This document shows, piece after piece, positions 17,891 to 28,349 of a stretch of DNA of 64,000 nucleotides (position 1 is the first letter of the stretch; each line of letters begins with the position of its first letter). The notes beneath the pieces were generated by a model, which was not told the origin of the DNA, made no database searches, and saw only the letters and a program-made list of their open reading frames with translations. Position numbers and translations under genes: made by a program. The stretch comes from CAZTQN01 sp964615765 (GTDB lineage: Bacteria > Planctomycetota > Phycisphaerae > Phycisphaerales > UBA1924): contig CAZTQN010000015.1 of the NCBI GenBank assembly GCA_964615765.1, positions 1 through 64,000 of the forward strand, given 5' to 3'.

Positions 17891-19171
17891 ATGCTCCAGA
17901 ATCGCGTCGCCCGACGCGATCGCACCACCCCCCTCCCCCCCAGACCCTCGGCCCCCACCGTGGCCCTGTTCATCGCCCAAGCCCACTCGTTCGCGCAGCA
18001 GGCCCGCCTGGCCGTCACCCTGGCTTGGGTCGCGGGGTACGTCAACAGCGTCTCCATCCTCGCGCTGCACACCGTCACGTCCCACGTCTCGGGCACCGCG
18101 AGCAACATGGGCATCGCCGTCGTCGAAGGCCGCTGGGGCTTCGCCGGCTTCGAGCTGTTCATCCTCATCACGTTCTTCGCGGGCGCGATGCTCTCGGGCG
18201 TGACGATGGAAGTCGGGCGGCGGGCCCAGTGGCAATCAATCTACGTCCTGCCCACCGCGTTGCAAGCCGGCATGCTCGGCGTGCTCGCCTTCGGGCTCGA
18301 CTACTTCGCGCACGAACCGGGCTCGATGGGCGACGCCCGCCTGCTGTTCATCGCCCTCGCCGCCGGCGCGATGGGCCTGCAGAACGCGACCATCACGCGC
18401 ATCTCCTCCGGCGTCGTGCGCACGACGCACATCACCGGCGTGCTGACGGACCTGGGCACTGAGACCGTCCACTTCCTCTTCTGGCTGCGCGACATCGCCC
18501 GCTCGCCGCGGGCCCAGCGCGGCCCGTGGCGCCGCCTCATTGTCGACGCCCAGCGCCATCAGGCCGCACGCCGCCTGGCCCTGCTCGGCTCGATCGTCGG
18601 CTCCTTCGCCGTTGGCGCGGGTCTCGGCGCGCTCATGTACGGCCAGTTCCCGCGCATCAGCATGTTCCCGCCCGTGCTCTTCCTCACCTGGCTCATCTAC
18701 CTCGACGTCCGCCGCCCCATCGCCGAGATCGCCCAGGCCCGCATCGTCGCCGAGACCGACCTCTCCCTCCCATCGAGCGTCGGCGTGTACGCCATCACGC
18801 GCGACGCGCGCCGGCGCGACGCCCACCGCCTGCCCAACCTCATCGCCTGGACGGACCGTCTCCCGCCCAACATCCGCGTGGCCATTCTCGACCTTGGCGA
18901 GATCCGGCGCATCGATTCCGACGCGATGAGCGACATCGCCGCCGCCGTGCTCCGCATGGAAGGCGCCGGCCGCCGCCTGATCCTCGCGGGCCTGTCCGCG
19001 GAGCACTACGCCGCGCTGCAGAAGTCCGAGGGCGACGCCGACATGGGCCCCGGCACGATCGTCGCCGACCTGGAACTGGCCATCGCCCGGGCCCTGGTGC
19101 TGGTCGAATCGGACCCGTTCGACCGCGCCCCGCCCCGCTCGCCGCGTGCCGCGACCCTCCGCCCCGCGTAA
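17891..19171 (+). CDS. DUF1275 (YoaK-like) membrane protein fused to a STAS domain
   Basis: The 426-aa product has an N-terminal membrane part with the DUF1275 pattern (LAWVAGYVNSVSILAL, HVSGTASNMGIAV, MGLQNATITRISSGVVRTTH, then ITGVLTDLGT) and about six hydrophobic segments. From about residue 315 it ends in a soluble STAS-like domain (RVAILDLGEIRRIDSDAMSD, then LILAGLSAEHYAALQ). STAS domains end SulP anion transporters and anti-sigma antagonists, and the IDS serine is where antagonists are phosphorylated. DUF1275 proteins normally lack it, so the fusion suggests a regulated transporter or sensor. The ATG at 17891 may be slightly early; GTG 17959 also fits. Confidence 0.75.
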   Translation: MLQNRVARRDRTTPLPPRPSAPTVALFIAQAHSFAQQARLAVTLAWVAGYVNSVSILALHTVTSHVSGTASNMGIAVVEGRWGFAGFELFILITFFAGAMLSGVTMEVGRRAQWQSIYVLPTALQAGMLGVLAFGLDYFAHEPGSMGDARLLFIALAAGAMGLQNATITRISSGVVRTTHITGVLTDLGTETVHFLFWLRDIARSPRAQRGPWRRLIVDAQRHQAARRLALLGSIVGSFAVGAGLGALMYGQFPRISMFPPVLFLTWLIYLDVRRPIAEIAQARIVAETDLSLPSSVGVYAITRDARRRDAHRLPNLIAWTDRLPPNIRVAILDLGEIRRIDSDAMSDIAAAVLRMEGAGRRLILAGLSAEHYAALQKSEGDADMGPGTIVADLELAIARALVLVESDPFDRAPPRSPRAATLRPA

Positions 19172-19231
19172 TCGCACGCCGCCCGCCGCGTCGGGCTCGA
19201 CACTCCCGCCCCTTCACCTACCATCGGCCCC

Positions 19232-20347
19232 ATGGAAGCCGGGATCGTCGGACTGCCCAACGTCGGCAAAAGCACGCTGTTCAACGCCCTCACGAAGGCC
19301 GGCGCGCTCGCTGCCAACTACCCCTTCGCCACCATCGAGCCCAACGTCGGCGTCGTGCCCATCCCCGACCCGCGCCTCGAGATCATCCGCAAGCACATCG
19401 AGAGCCAGAAGATCATCCCCGCCGCCCTGCGCCTGGTCGATATCGCGGGCCTGGTCCGCGGCGCCAGCAAGGGCGAAGGCAAGGGCAACGCCTTCCTCAG
19501 CCACATCCGCGAGGTCGACGCCATCGTCCAGGTCGTCCGCTGCTTCGAGTCCGCGCCCGGCGGCGAAGAGATCACGCACGTTGAAGGCTCCGTCGACCCC
19601 GCCCGCGACATCGACACCATCAACATGGAGTTGATCCTCGCCGACCTGCAGACCGTCGAGAGCGCGCTCGCCAAGGCCGAGCGGGCCGCCAAAAGCGGCG
19701 ACCGCGAGGCCGTCGCCCGCTTCGAAGTCCTCAAGAAAGCCCGCCCCGTCCTCGACGCCGGCAAGCCCGCCATCACGCTCAAGATCGACGACCCCGAGCA
19801 GAAAAAAGCCCTCAAGAGCCTCTCGCTCATCACCGCGAAAAAAGTCCTCTACGTCGCCAACGTCAACGACGACGACCCCAACGGCCGCGGCCCCCTCGCG
19901 ATGAAGTGCCGCCAGCACGTCAAGACCCTCGGCGGCGACCCGGAGCAGGACGTCGTCCCCGTCTGCGCCCGCATCGAGAGCGAACTCGCCGAGCTCGACG
20001 ACGCCAGCAAACTGGAAATGCTCCAGGGCCTGGGCATGAAAGAGCCCGCCCTCAACGCCCTCGCCCGGGCCGCGTACCACCTGCTGGGCGTGCAGTCCTA
20101 CTACACCGCCGGCCCGAAGGAAATCCGCGCCTGGACCATCCCCCAGGGCGCCACCGCCCCCCAGGCCGCCGGCGTTATCCACACCGACTTCGAACGCGGC
20201 TTCATCCGCGCCGAAATCTACTCCGTCGCCGACCTCGAGCACTTCGGCAGCGAAAAAGCGATCAAAGACGCCGGCAAAATGCGCGTCGAAGGCAAGAACT
20301 ACATCATGCAGGACGGCGACGTCTGCCACTTCCTGTTCAACGTCTAA
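19232..20347 (+). CDS. ychF: Obg-like ATPase YchF
   Basis: The 371-aa product shows P-loop GLPNVGKST at residues 7-15, FATIEPNVGVV as switch I, DIAGLVRGASKGEGKGNAFL as the G3 region, and a C-terminal TGS domain (SYYTAGPKEIRAWTIPQGAT to the terminal DVCHFLFNV). The length equals that of typical YchF (about 363). YchF/OLA1 proteins prefer ATP over GTP, bind ribosomes and act in stress and translation quality control. The start follows 60 bp after the DUF1275-STAS gene, so the two may share a transcript. Confidence 0.96.
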   Translation: MEAGIVGLPNVGKSTLFNALTKAGALAANYPFATIEPNVGVVPIPDPRLEIIRKHIESQKIIPAALRLVDIAGLVRGASKGEGKGNAFLSHIREVDAIVQVVRCFESAPGGEEITHVEGSVDPARDIDTINMELILADLQTVESALAKAERAAKSGDREAVARFEVLKKARPVLDAGKPAITLKIDDPEQKKALKSLSLITAKKVLYVANVNDDDPNGRGPLAMKCRQHVKTLGGDPEQDVVPVCARIESELAELDDASKLEMLQGLGMKEPALNALARAAYHLLGVQSYYTAGPKEIRAWTIPQGATAPQAAGVIHTDFERGFIRAEIYSVADLEHFGSEKAIKDAGKMRVEGKNYIMQDGDVCHFLFNV

Positions 20348-20455
20348 CCCTCGTCGCCGCCCCACAATCCGCGCCGGCACCCAATCGCTTCTTCATTCCC
20401 TTGCCCCGCCAGTGCGCTCTTGCATTACGCGGCCGTTTCCCCCATACTGGGCGGC

Positions 20456-21217
20456 ATGAAGAACCCCATCATACTGATCGTCGCCCTTATGGCGATCGTC
20501 GGGATCGTGGTCGGCGTCAAGGTCAACGAGCGGCAGCAGAAGCAGTCCGCGATCGATGACGTACGCTCGACCGTTGCCGCCCTGCAGAAAGCCATCGGCG
20601 AAAAACGCGGCGAGGACGCCGCCAAGTTTCTCACCGACCGCAGCTTCGAGTATTACGACAACATCCGCCAGCTCGCGCTCAACGCCTCGGAATCCAGCAC
20701 CAAGGCCCTGCCCGCGTATCTGCTGATGGACGTCATGTCGGCCCGCTTCAACGCGACCCGCAAGGACATCGCCCGCCTCGACGGCCGCTCGTTCTATACC
20801 AACGCCGTCAACAAGGGCTGGTGGCTCGAAGGTGACGCGCTCGCGATCAAAGAAGTCCAGCTCGGCCAAAACTGGGCCGACGTCATCCTGCACGACGCCG
20901 TGTGGGCCGAGGCCTACCGCGAACAGCAGATCGGACGGGCCCTCTCCGGCGTGCGCATCGGCCGCCGGCGCGGGATGCGTTTCCGCTCGCTCGGCCGCCA
21001 AGCCGCGCTCCCCCCGCCGCCCGAACTCCGCGTCCGCGCCGTCAAAGACTCCACCGACTGGAAGATCTGCGACGCCTCAACCGCGCCCAACCTCGAAAAG
21101 TACATCGACAAGCTCGGCGACATCGACGGCTTCAAGGCCCGCGAACTCGTCATCGCCTATTACGAAGGCCGACTCGGCCGCCCGCTCGACGACAAGTACT
21201 GGAAGCCGATGAAGTAG
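20456..21217 (+). CDS. Membrane-anchored hypothetical protein
   Basis: The 253-aa product starts MKNPIILIVALMAIVGIVVG, a single N-terminal membrane anchor or uncleaved signal, with the rest outside the cytoplasm. The ectodomain opens with a helix (RQQKQSAIDDVRSTVAALQK, then AIGEKRGEDAAKFL) reminiscent of small NTF2- or DUF4440-like domains, but no motif is firm enough to name a family. The C-terminus reads LVIAYYEGRLGRPLDDKYW. The gene lies about 110 bp after ychF on the same strand. The ATG at 20456 is chosen because the anchor begins there. Confidence 0.65.
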   Translation: MKNPIILIVALMAIVGIVVGVKVNERQQKQSAIDDVRSTVAALQKAIGEKRGEDAAKFLTDRSFEYYDNIRQLALNASESSTKALPAYLLMDVMSARFNATRKDIARLDGRSFYTNAVNKGWWLEGDALAIKEVQLGQNWADVILHDAVWAEAYREQQIGRALSGVRIGRRRGMRFRSLGRQAALPPPPELRVRAVKDSTDWKICDASTAPNLEKYIDKLGDIDGFKARELVIAYYEGRLGRPLDDKYWKPMK

Positions 21218-21345
21218 CCCTCGCCCCTCGCCCCTCACCTGTCGCCCCTGCCTCTCGGGTACCCCCACGCTCCGCGTGGGGCGGCTTCCACATCGCGCCC
21301 CTCGGCCCACGCCCCTGACCTCTCGCCCGGACCACTCCCTACCGT
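21218..21345. repeat. Composite dispersed repeat: pyrimidine-rich tract plus TCC-loop hairpin
   Basis: The gap before manA is filled by C/T-rich units of the CGCCCCTCACC type, then GGGTACC and an 8-bp hairpin (CCCCACGC at 21263-21270, loop TCC, GCGTGGGG to 21281), then more CCCCTGACCTCTCGCCC. The same arrangement recurs at 32201-32275 and, reversed, inside priA at 53152-53222. Confidence 0.8.
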
Positions 21346-21351
21346 CCCCGC

Positions 21352-22437
21352 ATGTCCGCCGCCCCCTACCCGCTGCTGCTGCGGCCGATCCTCCTCGAGA
21401 AAGTCTGGGGCGGCCGCCGCCTTGCCGACCTCGGCAAACCCCTCCCCACGCTCGACGGCAAGTTCGGCGAGTCCTGGGAACTCGCCGACATGCCCTCCAC
21501 CTCCGCCTCCGGCGCCGGCGGCGGCGCGTTCCACAGCCCGATCCGCAACGGCCCCCTCGCCGGGCTCACGCTCGCCGACGCCCGCGCCCGCCTCGCCGAC
21601 GCGCTGCTCCCCGGCCTTTCCGCCCAGCCGCACGCTCCCTTCCCGCTGCTCGTGAAGTTCCTCGACGCCGGCGAGAACCTCAGCGTTCAGGTCCACCCCT
21701 CGCCCGCCTTCGCCCGCACCCACCCCGCCGCCCACCTCAAGACCGAGTGCTGGCACATCCTCGCCGCCCAGCCCGGCGCCGTCATTTACAAGGGCATCCG
21801 CCCCGAGGTCTCCCGCGCCGAGTTCGAGCGCCTCGCCCGCGCCGGCGACCCGCGCCTGGTCGACACGCTGTGCGCGATCTCCGCGCGCCCGGGCGAGTGC
21901 CACAACCTCCCCTCCGGCACGGTGCACGCGCTCGGCGCCGGCGTCCTCGTCGCCGAGGTACAGACGCCCAGCGACACCACCTTCCGCCTCTTCGACTGGG
22001 GCCGCACCGGCCGCTCGCTGCACATCGACGAATCGCTCGCGTGCGCCTCGTTCCCCGGCGAGCCGGGGCACGACGAACTGCTCGCCGGCTCCACCGTCGC
22101 GCACGCCGGGCCGAGCGACCTGTGCACGCGCCTGGTCACCACCCCGTTCTTCATCGTCGACGCCGTCCGCGTCCGCACCGGCGACGACATCACCGTCGCC
22201 CGCGCCTGCGACGGCTCCGCGGCGTGCTCTGCCATTATTCTTCTGGACGGCTCCGCCACGCTCGCAGCCCGCGATGGTTCCTTCGACCCCGTCCCCCTCG
22301 CCCGCGGCGACACCTGCCTCATCCCTTTCGCCTGCACACAATCACTCCGACTCCACGCCCACGCCGACACCCAACTCCTCCGCGTCCGCATCCCACACCC
22401 GTCCCGCAGCATCGAAACCCTCACCTCTCGCCCCTGA
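21352..22437 (+). CDS. manA: Mannose-6-phosphate isomerase, class I
   Basis: The 361-aa cupin enzyme interconverts mannose 6-phosphate and fructose 6-phosphate, feeding GDP-mannose and glycan synthesis. The visible zinc-site motifs are LSVQVHPS (residues about 111-118), the glutamate in KTECWHIL (about 131), and HNLPSGTVHALGAG (about 185). The N-terminus LLLRPILLEKVWGGRRL and GESWELAD are typical of the family. The C-terminal residues (ETLTSRP) are encoded by the start of a repeat tract, so the ancestral stop may have lain slightly earlier. A DinB-like gene follows 26 bp on. Confidence 0.92.
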   Translation: MSAAPYPLLLRPILLEKVWGGRRLADLGKPLPTLDGKFGESWELADMPSTSASGAGGGAFHSPIRNGPLAGLTLADARARLADALLPGLSAQPHAPFPLLVKFLDAGENLSVQVHPSPAFARTHPAAHLKTECWHILAAQPGAVIYKGIRPEVSRAEFERLARAGDPRLVDTLCAISARPGECHNLPSGTVHALGAGVLVAEVQTPSDTTFRLFDWGRTGRSLHIDESLACASFPGEPGHDELLAGSTVAHAGPSDLCTRLVTTPFFIVDAVRVRTGDDITVARACDGSAACSAIILLDGSATLAARDGSFDPVPLARGDTCLIPFACTQSLRLHAHADTQLLRVRIPHPSRSIETLTSRP

Positions 22438-22463
22438 CCTCTCACCTCTCACCCCTGCCCACT

Positions 22464-22958
22464 ATGCACCTCCCCACCATCCGCACGCTGCTGGACTACA
22501 CCGACTGGAGCAACACGCGCCTGCTCGAGTGCGCCGCAAACGTCTCCGACGATCACCTCGATCAAGACCTGCAGATCGGCCCCGGCACGCTCCGCCGCAT
22601 CCTCATCCACACGTACAACGGCGAGCTCGTCTGGCTCAAGCGCTGGCGCAACGAGCCGTCAATCCCCTGGCCGTCCGAAAGCGACAAAACGCCCGTCGCC
22701 GAACTCGCGACACGCTTCCGCGACAACGCCCGCGAGCGCAACGCCTACCTCGACACGCTCAACCCCGCGCAGCTCCCCGTCGTGCAGGCCTATCGCGATT
22801 CCAAGGGCAACCCGTTCAAAGCCCCGCTCGGCGACATGCTCATGCAAGCCGTCATGCACAGCAAGCACCACCAGGCCCAGGCCTGCAACGCCCTCAAGCG
22901 CCTCGGCGCCCCGTGGCCCGAACTCGATTACATGATCAGGCTGCGCCAGCCGGTGTGA
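22464..22958 (+). CDS. DinB-like four-helix protein
   Basis: The 164-aa product has the DinB/DUF664 pattern: DYTDWSNTRLLECAANV in helix 1, the metal-binding histidine of LRRILIHTYNGELVWLKRW, and the paired histidines in MLMQAVMHSKHHQAQACNAL near the end. Family members bind a divalent metal through three histidines, and some act as thiol-dependent transferases with bacillithiol or mycothiol. The specific reaction is unknown. The gene is close behind manA and probably co-transcribed. Confidence 0.8.
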   Translation: MHLPTIRTLLDYTDWSNTRLLECAANVSDDHLDQDLQIGPGTLRRILIHTYNGELVWLKRWRNEPSIPWPSESDKTPVAELATRFRDNARERNAYLDTLNPAQLPVVQAYRDSKGNPFKAPLGDMLMQAVMHSKHHQAQACNALKRLGAPWPELDYMIRLRQPV

Positions 22959-22963
22959 GGCGA

Positions 22964-23028
22964 GAAGCGGGAAGCGGGAAACGGGAAACGGGAAACGGGA
23001 AGCGGGATTCGGGATTCGGGATTCGGCG
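22964..23028. repeat. 7-bp tandem repeat (NNNCGGG)
   Basis: About nine consecutive heptamers follow the DinB stop, with the variants AAGCGGG, AAACGGG and ATTCGGG. The same period appears as its complement at 28389-28434, and degenerate copies follow yicC at about 59549-59575. Confidence 0.85.
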
Positions 23029-23032
23029 CGAC

Positions 23033-23128
23033 TCACCGCGTCACCCCTTCACCGCGTCACGCCTTCACCGCGTCACCCCCTCACCGCGTCACGCCTTCAC
23101 CGCATCACCCCCTCACCGCGTCACGCCC
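23033..23128. repeat. 8-bp tandem repeat (TCACCGCG alternating with TCACSCCY)
   Basis: Twelve exact-length octamers run from 23033 to 23128, alternating between TCACCGCG and TCACCCCT- or TCACGCCT-like units. The last two copies overlap the C-terminal codons and stop of the minus-strand gene ending at 23113. Shorter relatives lie at 16225-16245 and 16708-16755, again at the ends of minus-strand genes. Confidence 0.9.
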
Positions 23129-24018
23129 CCACCTCCCCGCGTCCCCCCCTCCCTCCACCCCGCCCCACACTCCGGGCATCGCTCCACGCCGCGCCCGGCC
23201 GACAACAAACTCGCCAAGTCGTACCCGCACGCGTCGCAGCGCGATTGCCACCACCGCTTCCGCCGCGCCGCGACATACGGCAGCACCATCAGCGGCCCGA
23301 GCACTACCAGCCCCACCGCCCCGCACACCGTCAGCGCCACATAACTCCCCGCGACGCAGTAGCACTCCGTCTTGCGGCGCACCATCACATCCAGCGGGAT
23401 CATCGCGGCGGTCTCGACCATCGTCCCCAAAAACAAGCGCGACGCCACCCGCCGCAGCACGTCCTCGTGCATCGCCCCCGCACGCAGCCGCCGCGTGCAG
23501 AAACCCCACAGCAGCAGCGACCCGCCGCTCCACGACGCCAGCACGACGCCGAGCATGATCAGCCAGAACATCATCTCATCGACGCCGAGGGGCCCGGTGT
23601 TGCTGTTCCGGTACAGCAGTTCATGCAGCCCGACAAACAGCCCGTACACCAGCCCCCCGGCCAGCGCCGCCACCAGCACGCCCATCACCGCAACGCTGAG
23701 CAGCAGCGGCGCCCCCCGCACCACCCGCGGCCGGGGCTTGTACACCGGCAGCAGCAGCACCGTCTGCAACCCGATGATCACCCCGTTCACAACCCCCCAC
23801 AGCACCCAGAACGACCCGTCGGCGTACGCCTCCCCCACGATCCGCAACTGGTCCAGGTCGCCCAGCGGCTGATCCCGGTCCGTCGTCATCTGCCACGCCC
23901 ACAGCGGGATCGCAAACACCAGCACGATCGACTGCACCAGCCAGTAGGTGCGGACGATCCGCCACTTGCTCCACCGCAGCAGCCAATGGTTCTCACGGAT
24001 GCCCCGCGCCTCACCCAT
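23113..24018 (-). CDS. Polytopic membrane protein with C-terminal zinc ribbon
   Basis: The 301-aa product has about five to six hydrophobic segments, including VQSIVLVFAIPLWAW (26-42), GVVNGVIIGLQTVLLLPV (72-92), LLSVAVMGVLVAALAGGLVY, LIMLGVVLASWSGGSLLLW and AVGLVVLGPLMVLPYV. It ends in a cytoplasmic ribbon CDACGYDL...CPECGAGW. This membrane-plus-ribbon layout is frequent in planctomycetes, but I know of no function for it. The start at 24018 is preferred over a longer frame that would overlap thrC. The last residues (GGTRGGGGVTR) are encoded by the octamer repeat. Confidence 0.7.
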   Translation of the reverse strand: MGEARGIRENHWLLRWSKWRIVRTYWLVQSIVLVFAIPLWAWQMTTDRDQPLGDLDQLRIVGEAYADGSFWVLWGVVNGVIIGLQTVLLLPVYKPRPRVVRGAPLLLSVAVMGVLVAALAGGLVYGLFVGLHELLYRNSNTGPLGVDEMMFWLIMLGVVLASWSGGSLLLWGFCTRRLRAGAMHEDVLRRVASRLFLGTMVETAAMIPLDVMVRRKTECYCVAGSYVALTVCGAVGLVVLGPLMVLPYVAARRKRWWQSRCDACGYDLASLLSAGRGVERCPECGAGWREGGTRGGGGVTR

Positions 24019-24024
24019 GTGCCC

Positions 24025-24030
24025 ATCATA
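24025..24030 (-). promoter_or_regulatory. Candidate -10 box (TATGAT) for a leaderless start
   Basis: On the minus strand TATGAT lies six bases before the ATG of the zinc-ribbon membrane protein, which would put transcription start at or next to the start codon. No convincing -35 box is seen. The gap to the divergent thrC ATG is only 21 bp. Confidence 0.35.
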
Positions 24031-24039
24031 ACCGATACG

Positions 24040-25605
<1,566 letters not shown>

Positions 25606-25793
25606 TTTCCGCGCACTCCGCCCCGCTCCCCCGCACCGGCGAAACCGCCGCGGGCATTCATCCGGACAGTGTCCAGATTCCCGCTTGTCCCGCGCCGGGC
25701 GTTCGGCCCGCCGCCGCGTTGTCTACGCCCACAGACCACTCCCGTCCTGCCCCCGCCTCACGATCCCGGGCCGGACCTCATCAGGTTGACCGC

Positions 25794-28274
25794 ATGCGCA
25801 CCACGTCCCAGAACCTTCTCGCCGCCGCCGGTTTGTTCAGCCTGCTCGGCGTCGCCTCCGCCCAGTCCGTCTCGCCCGTCCTCGCGCCCGAGCCCGACGC
25901 CGAACCGCTCGTTCTGCTCGATCCGCCCGAAGGCTGCGGCAAGGCCTGCATCCTCCGCGCCGTGTACGAAGCCCAGAAGGCCGCCGGCATGGACATGTCC
26001 GCCTCCGGCCCCGGCTCGCTGATCCCCGGCCGCCTGAACCCCGGCCGCCGCGGCGATCGCGGGGCCGCGACCGACCCGACCGACGTTCTCAACTACGACC
26101 TCAGCCTCGAGGTCGCCCCGCCCAGCCTCGCCCTCGCCGGCCGGAACGACATCACGCTCCGCGCCACGCAGAACAACGTCACCTCGTTCACCTTCGTGCT
26201 CCGCTGGAACTACACCGTGACCTCCTGCACCGTCACCGACGCGCAGGGCACCTACACCGTCTCGCCCACCGTCCCCGCCACCGGCGGCACGTCCTACGCG
26301 CGCACCTTCACCTTCCTCCGCCCGCTCAACACCAACGACACCGCCACCGTCTCCATCAACTACTCCGGCAACATCGCCACCGGCATCGGCTTCTCGCCCG
26401 GCTCCGTCGTCGTCACCACGCAGCGCGGCGTGGCCGGCGCGCCGCCCGTCCTCTGCACCCTCAGCCAGCCCTATTACGCCGCCACCTGGTGGCCCGCCAA
26501 GGACGGCGACGTCCGCCTCCCCGGCGACAACTCCGACAAGGCCACCTTCTCCATCTCGATCACCTGCCCCTCCACGCTTTCGGCCGTCTCCAACGGGCTG
26601 CTGCAATCCACCGAGACCCTCACCGGCTCACGCCGCAAGTTCACCTACCGCACCAACTATCAGATGGCGCCCTACCTCGCCTTCATCAGCGTCTCGCAGT
26701 ACAACCAGTGGCAAACCACTTATTCGTACCCCTCGGGCCAGTCCTTCCCCGGCGGGCCGACCTACCCCGCCGGCTCCATGCCGCTGCAGTTCGCCATCTA
26801 CCCCTCCGCCGACAACCCCACCAACCGCGGCTTGTGGGAACGCTCCGCCGACATCCTCGAAGCCTTCCGCCCCATCTTCGGGCTCTACCCCTTCATCAAC
26901 GAGAAGTACGGCAAGTACCAGTTCGAGTTTTCCGGCGGCATGGAGCACCAGACCATGTCCGGCCAGGGCGGCTCCGGCGGAACGCCCTTCGCCGAGTGGC
27001 TGAGCGCGCACGAACTCGCCCACCAGTGGTTCGGCGATGACGTCACCTGCAAAACCTGGAACGACATCTGGCTCAACGAAGGCTTCGCCACCCTCTCCCA
27101 GGCCCTGTGGGAAGAGCGCAAGCCCGAGTCCACCGGCGCGCCCGCCTACCGCGCCGCCATGAACAACCTCCGCCCCTCCAACCCCGCCGGCTCCGTCTAC
27201 GTCACCAACACCACCTCCGTCGGCGCCATCTTCAACTACGCCACCACCTACGCCAAGTCCGCCTGGGTCCTGCACATGCTCCGCGGCATTCTCGGCGACC
27301 CCGCCTTCTTCGGCGCCATCCAGACCTACCGCGCCCAGTTCTCCGGCGGCGCCCCCACCACCAGCGACTTCATCAACTCCATCCAGACCACCACCGGCCG
27401 CGACCTCTCCTGGTTCTTCACCCCCTGGGTCTTCGGCCAGGGCGCGCCCGCGTACACCTACTCCTGGCAGAACGCCACCATTGACGGCGCGCCCTACCTC
27501 CGCCTGCGTATCGATCAATCGAACACCAGCAGCCTCCCCACCGTCTTCGCCAACCCCATCCCCGTCCGCGTCACCACCGCGACGCTCGGCACCGTCAACC
27601 TCACCGCGTACAACGACGCCGCGTCCGACTACTTCCTCTTCCCGCTCCCCGCGGGCGTGAGCGCGGGCGGCGTCGAGCTGGACCCGGACAACTGGGTGCT
27701 CGAATACGGCAAGACCGCCGCGACCTACGTGCAGGGCCCGCCGAAACTCGTCTCCGCCTCGCCCGCGCCGAGCGCCACGCTCCCCGCGGCCCCAAGCACG
27801 CTGCGCCTGTCGTTCAGCGACAACGTCACCATTACCCCGGCCGACATCGCCGTGACGCGCGCCGGCACGCCGGTGCCGTTCACGCTCTCATACTCGCCGA
27901 CGTCCTGGGTCGCGACGCTCACGTTCACGTCAACGCTCCAGCCCGGCACGTACAGCGTCGCCGTGTCGGACAACATCACCTCGGTCTTCGGCGGGGGCAT
28001 CCGCCTCGACGGCGAGATCACCGCCACGCCCGTCTCGCCCGCAACCCTCCCCAGCGGCAACGGCCAGCCCGGCGGCATCGCCGCGTTCACTTTCACCATC
28101 CAGCCCTGCGCCGCCGACTTCAACAACAGCGGCTCCGCCACCGTCCAGGACATCTTCGACTACCTCAACGCCTACTTCGCCGGCAGCCTCACCGCCGACA
28201 CCAACAACTCCGGCGACCTCTCCGTCCAAGACCTCTTCGACTTCCTCGGCGTGTACTTCCAGGGATGTGTGTGA
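25794..28274 (+). CDS. Secreted M1-family metallopeptidase with C-terminal dockerin-like domain
   Basis: The 826-aa product starts with a signal peptide (MRTTSQNLLAAAGLFSLLGV, cut near ASA). An N-terminal beta domain (NYDLSLEVAPPSLALAGRND) is followed by the aminopeptidase signature GGMEHQ, the zinc site HELAHQWFGD (H406, H410) and NEGFA with E429, at the standard spacing. After about residue 640 come Ig-like segments (LRLSFSDNVTITPADIAV) and a tail with two calcium-loop repeats, DFNNSGSATVQDIFDYLNAY and DTNNSGDLSVQDLFDFLGVY. These resemble type I dockerins, common on planctomycete secreted enzymes. It is probably exported and degrades peptides outside the cytoplasm. Confidence 0.88.
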   Translation: MRTTSQNLLAAAGLFSLLGVASAQSVSPVLAPEPDAEPLVLLDPPEGCGKACILRAVYEAQKAAGMDMSASGPGSLIPGRLNPGRRGDRGAATDPTDVLNYDLSLEVAPPSLALAGRNDITLRATQNNVTSFTFVLRWNYTVTSCTVTDAQGTYTVSPTVPATGGTSYARTFTFLRPLNTNDTATVSINYSGNIATGIGFSPGSVVVTTQRGVAGAPPVLCTLSQPYYAATWWPAKDGDVRLPGDNSDKATFSISITCPSTLSAVSNGLLQSTETLTGSRRKFTYRTNYQMAPYLAFISVSQYNQWQTTYSYPSGQSFPGGPTYPAGSMPLQFAIYPSADNPTNRGLWERSADILEAFRPIFGLYPFINEKYGKYQFEFSGGMEHQTMSGQGGSGGTPFAEWLSAHELAHQWFGDDVTCKTWNDIWLNEGFATLSQALWEERKPESTGAPAYRAAMNNLRPSNPAGSVYVTNTTSVGAIFNYATTYAKSAWVLHMLRGILGDPAFFGAIQTYRAQFSGGAPTTSDFINSIQTTTGRDLSWFFTPWVFGQGAPAYTYSWQNATIDGAPYLRLRIDQSNTSSLPTVFANPIPVRVTTATLGTVNLTAYNDAASDYFLFPLPAGVSAGGVELDPDNWVLEYGKTAATYVQGPPKLVSASPAPSATLPAAPSTLRLSFSDNVTITPADIAVTRAGTPVPFTLSYSPTSWVATLTFTSTLQPGTYSVAVSDNITSVFGGGIRLDGEITATPVSPATLPSGNGQPGGIAAFTFTIQPCAADFNNSGSATVQDIFDYLNAYFAGSLTADTNNSGDLSVQDLFDFLGVYFQGCV

Positions 28275-28280
28275 GCGGAA

Positions 28281-28331
28281 GTGGCGGAGTGGCGGAGTGG
28301 CGGAGTGGCGGAGTGGCGGAGTGGCGGAGTG
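28281..28331. repeat. 8-bp tandem repeat GTGGCGGA, six copies
   Basis: Six perfect contiguous GTGGCGGA units and a partial seventh follow the M1 peptidase stop. Perfect identity suggests a recent slippage array that may vary in copy number. Confidence 0.9.
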
Positions 28332-28349
28332 TTCGGATCATGAATAAGT

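Noticed and set aside
23033..23128. Possible CRISPR array
   Set aside because: The 8-bp units are contiguous with no spacers, and no cas genes are near.
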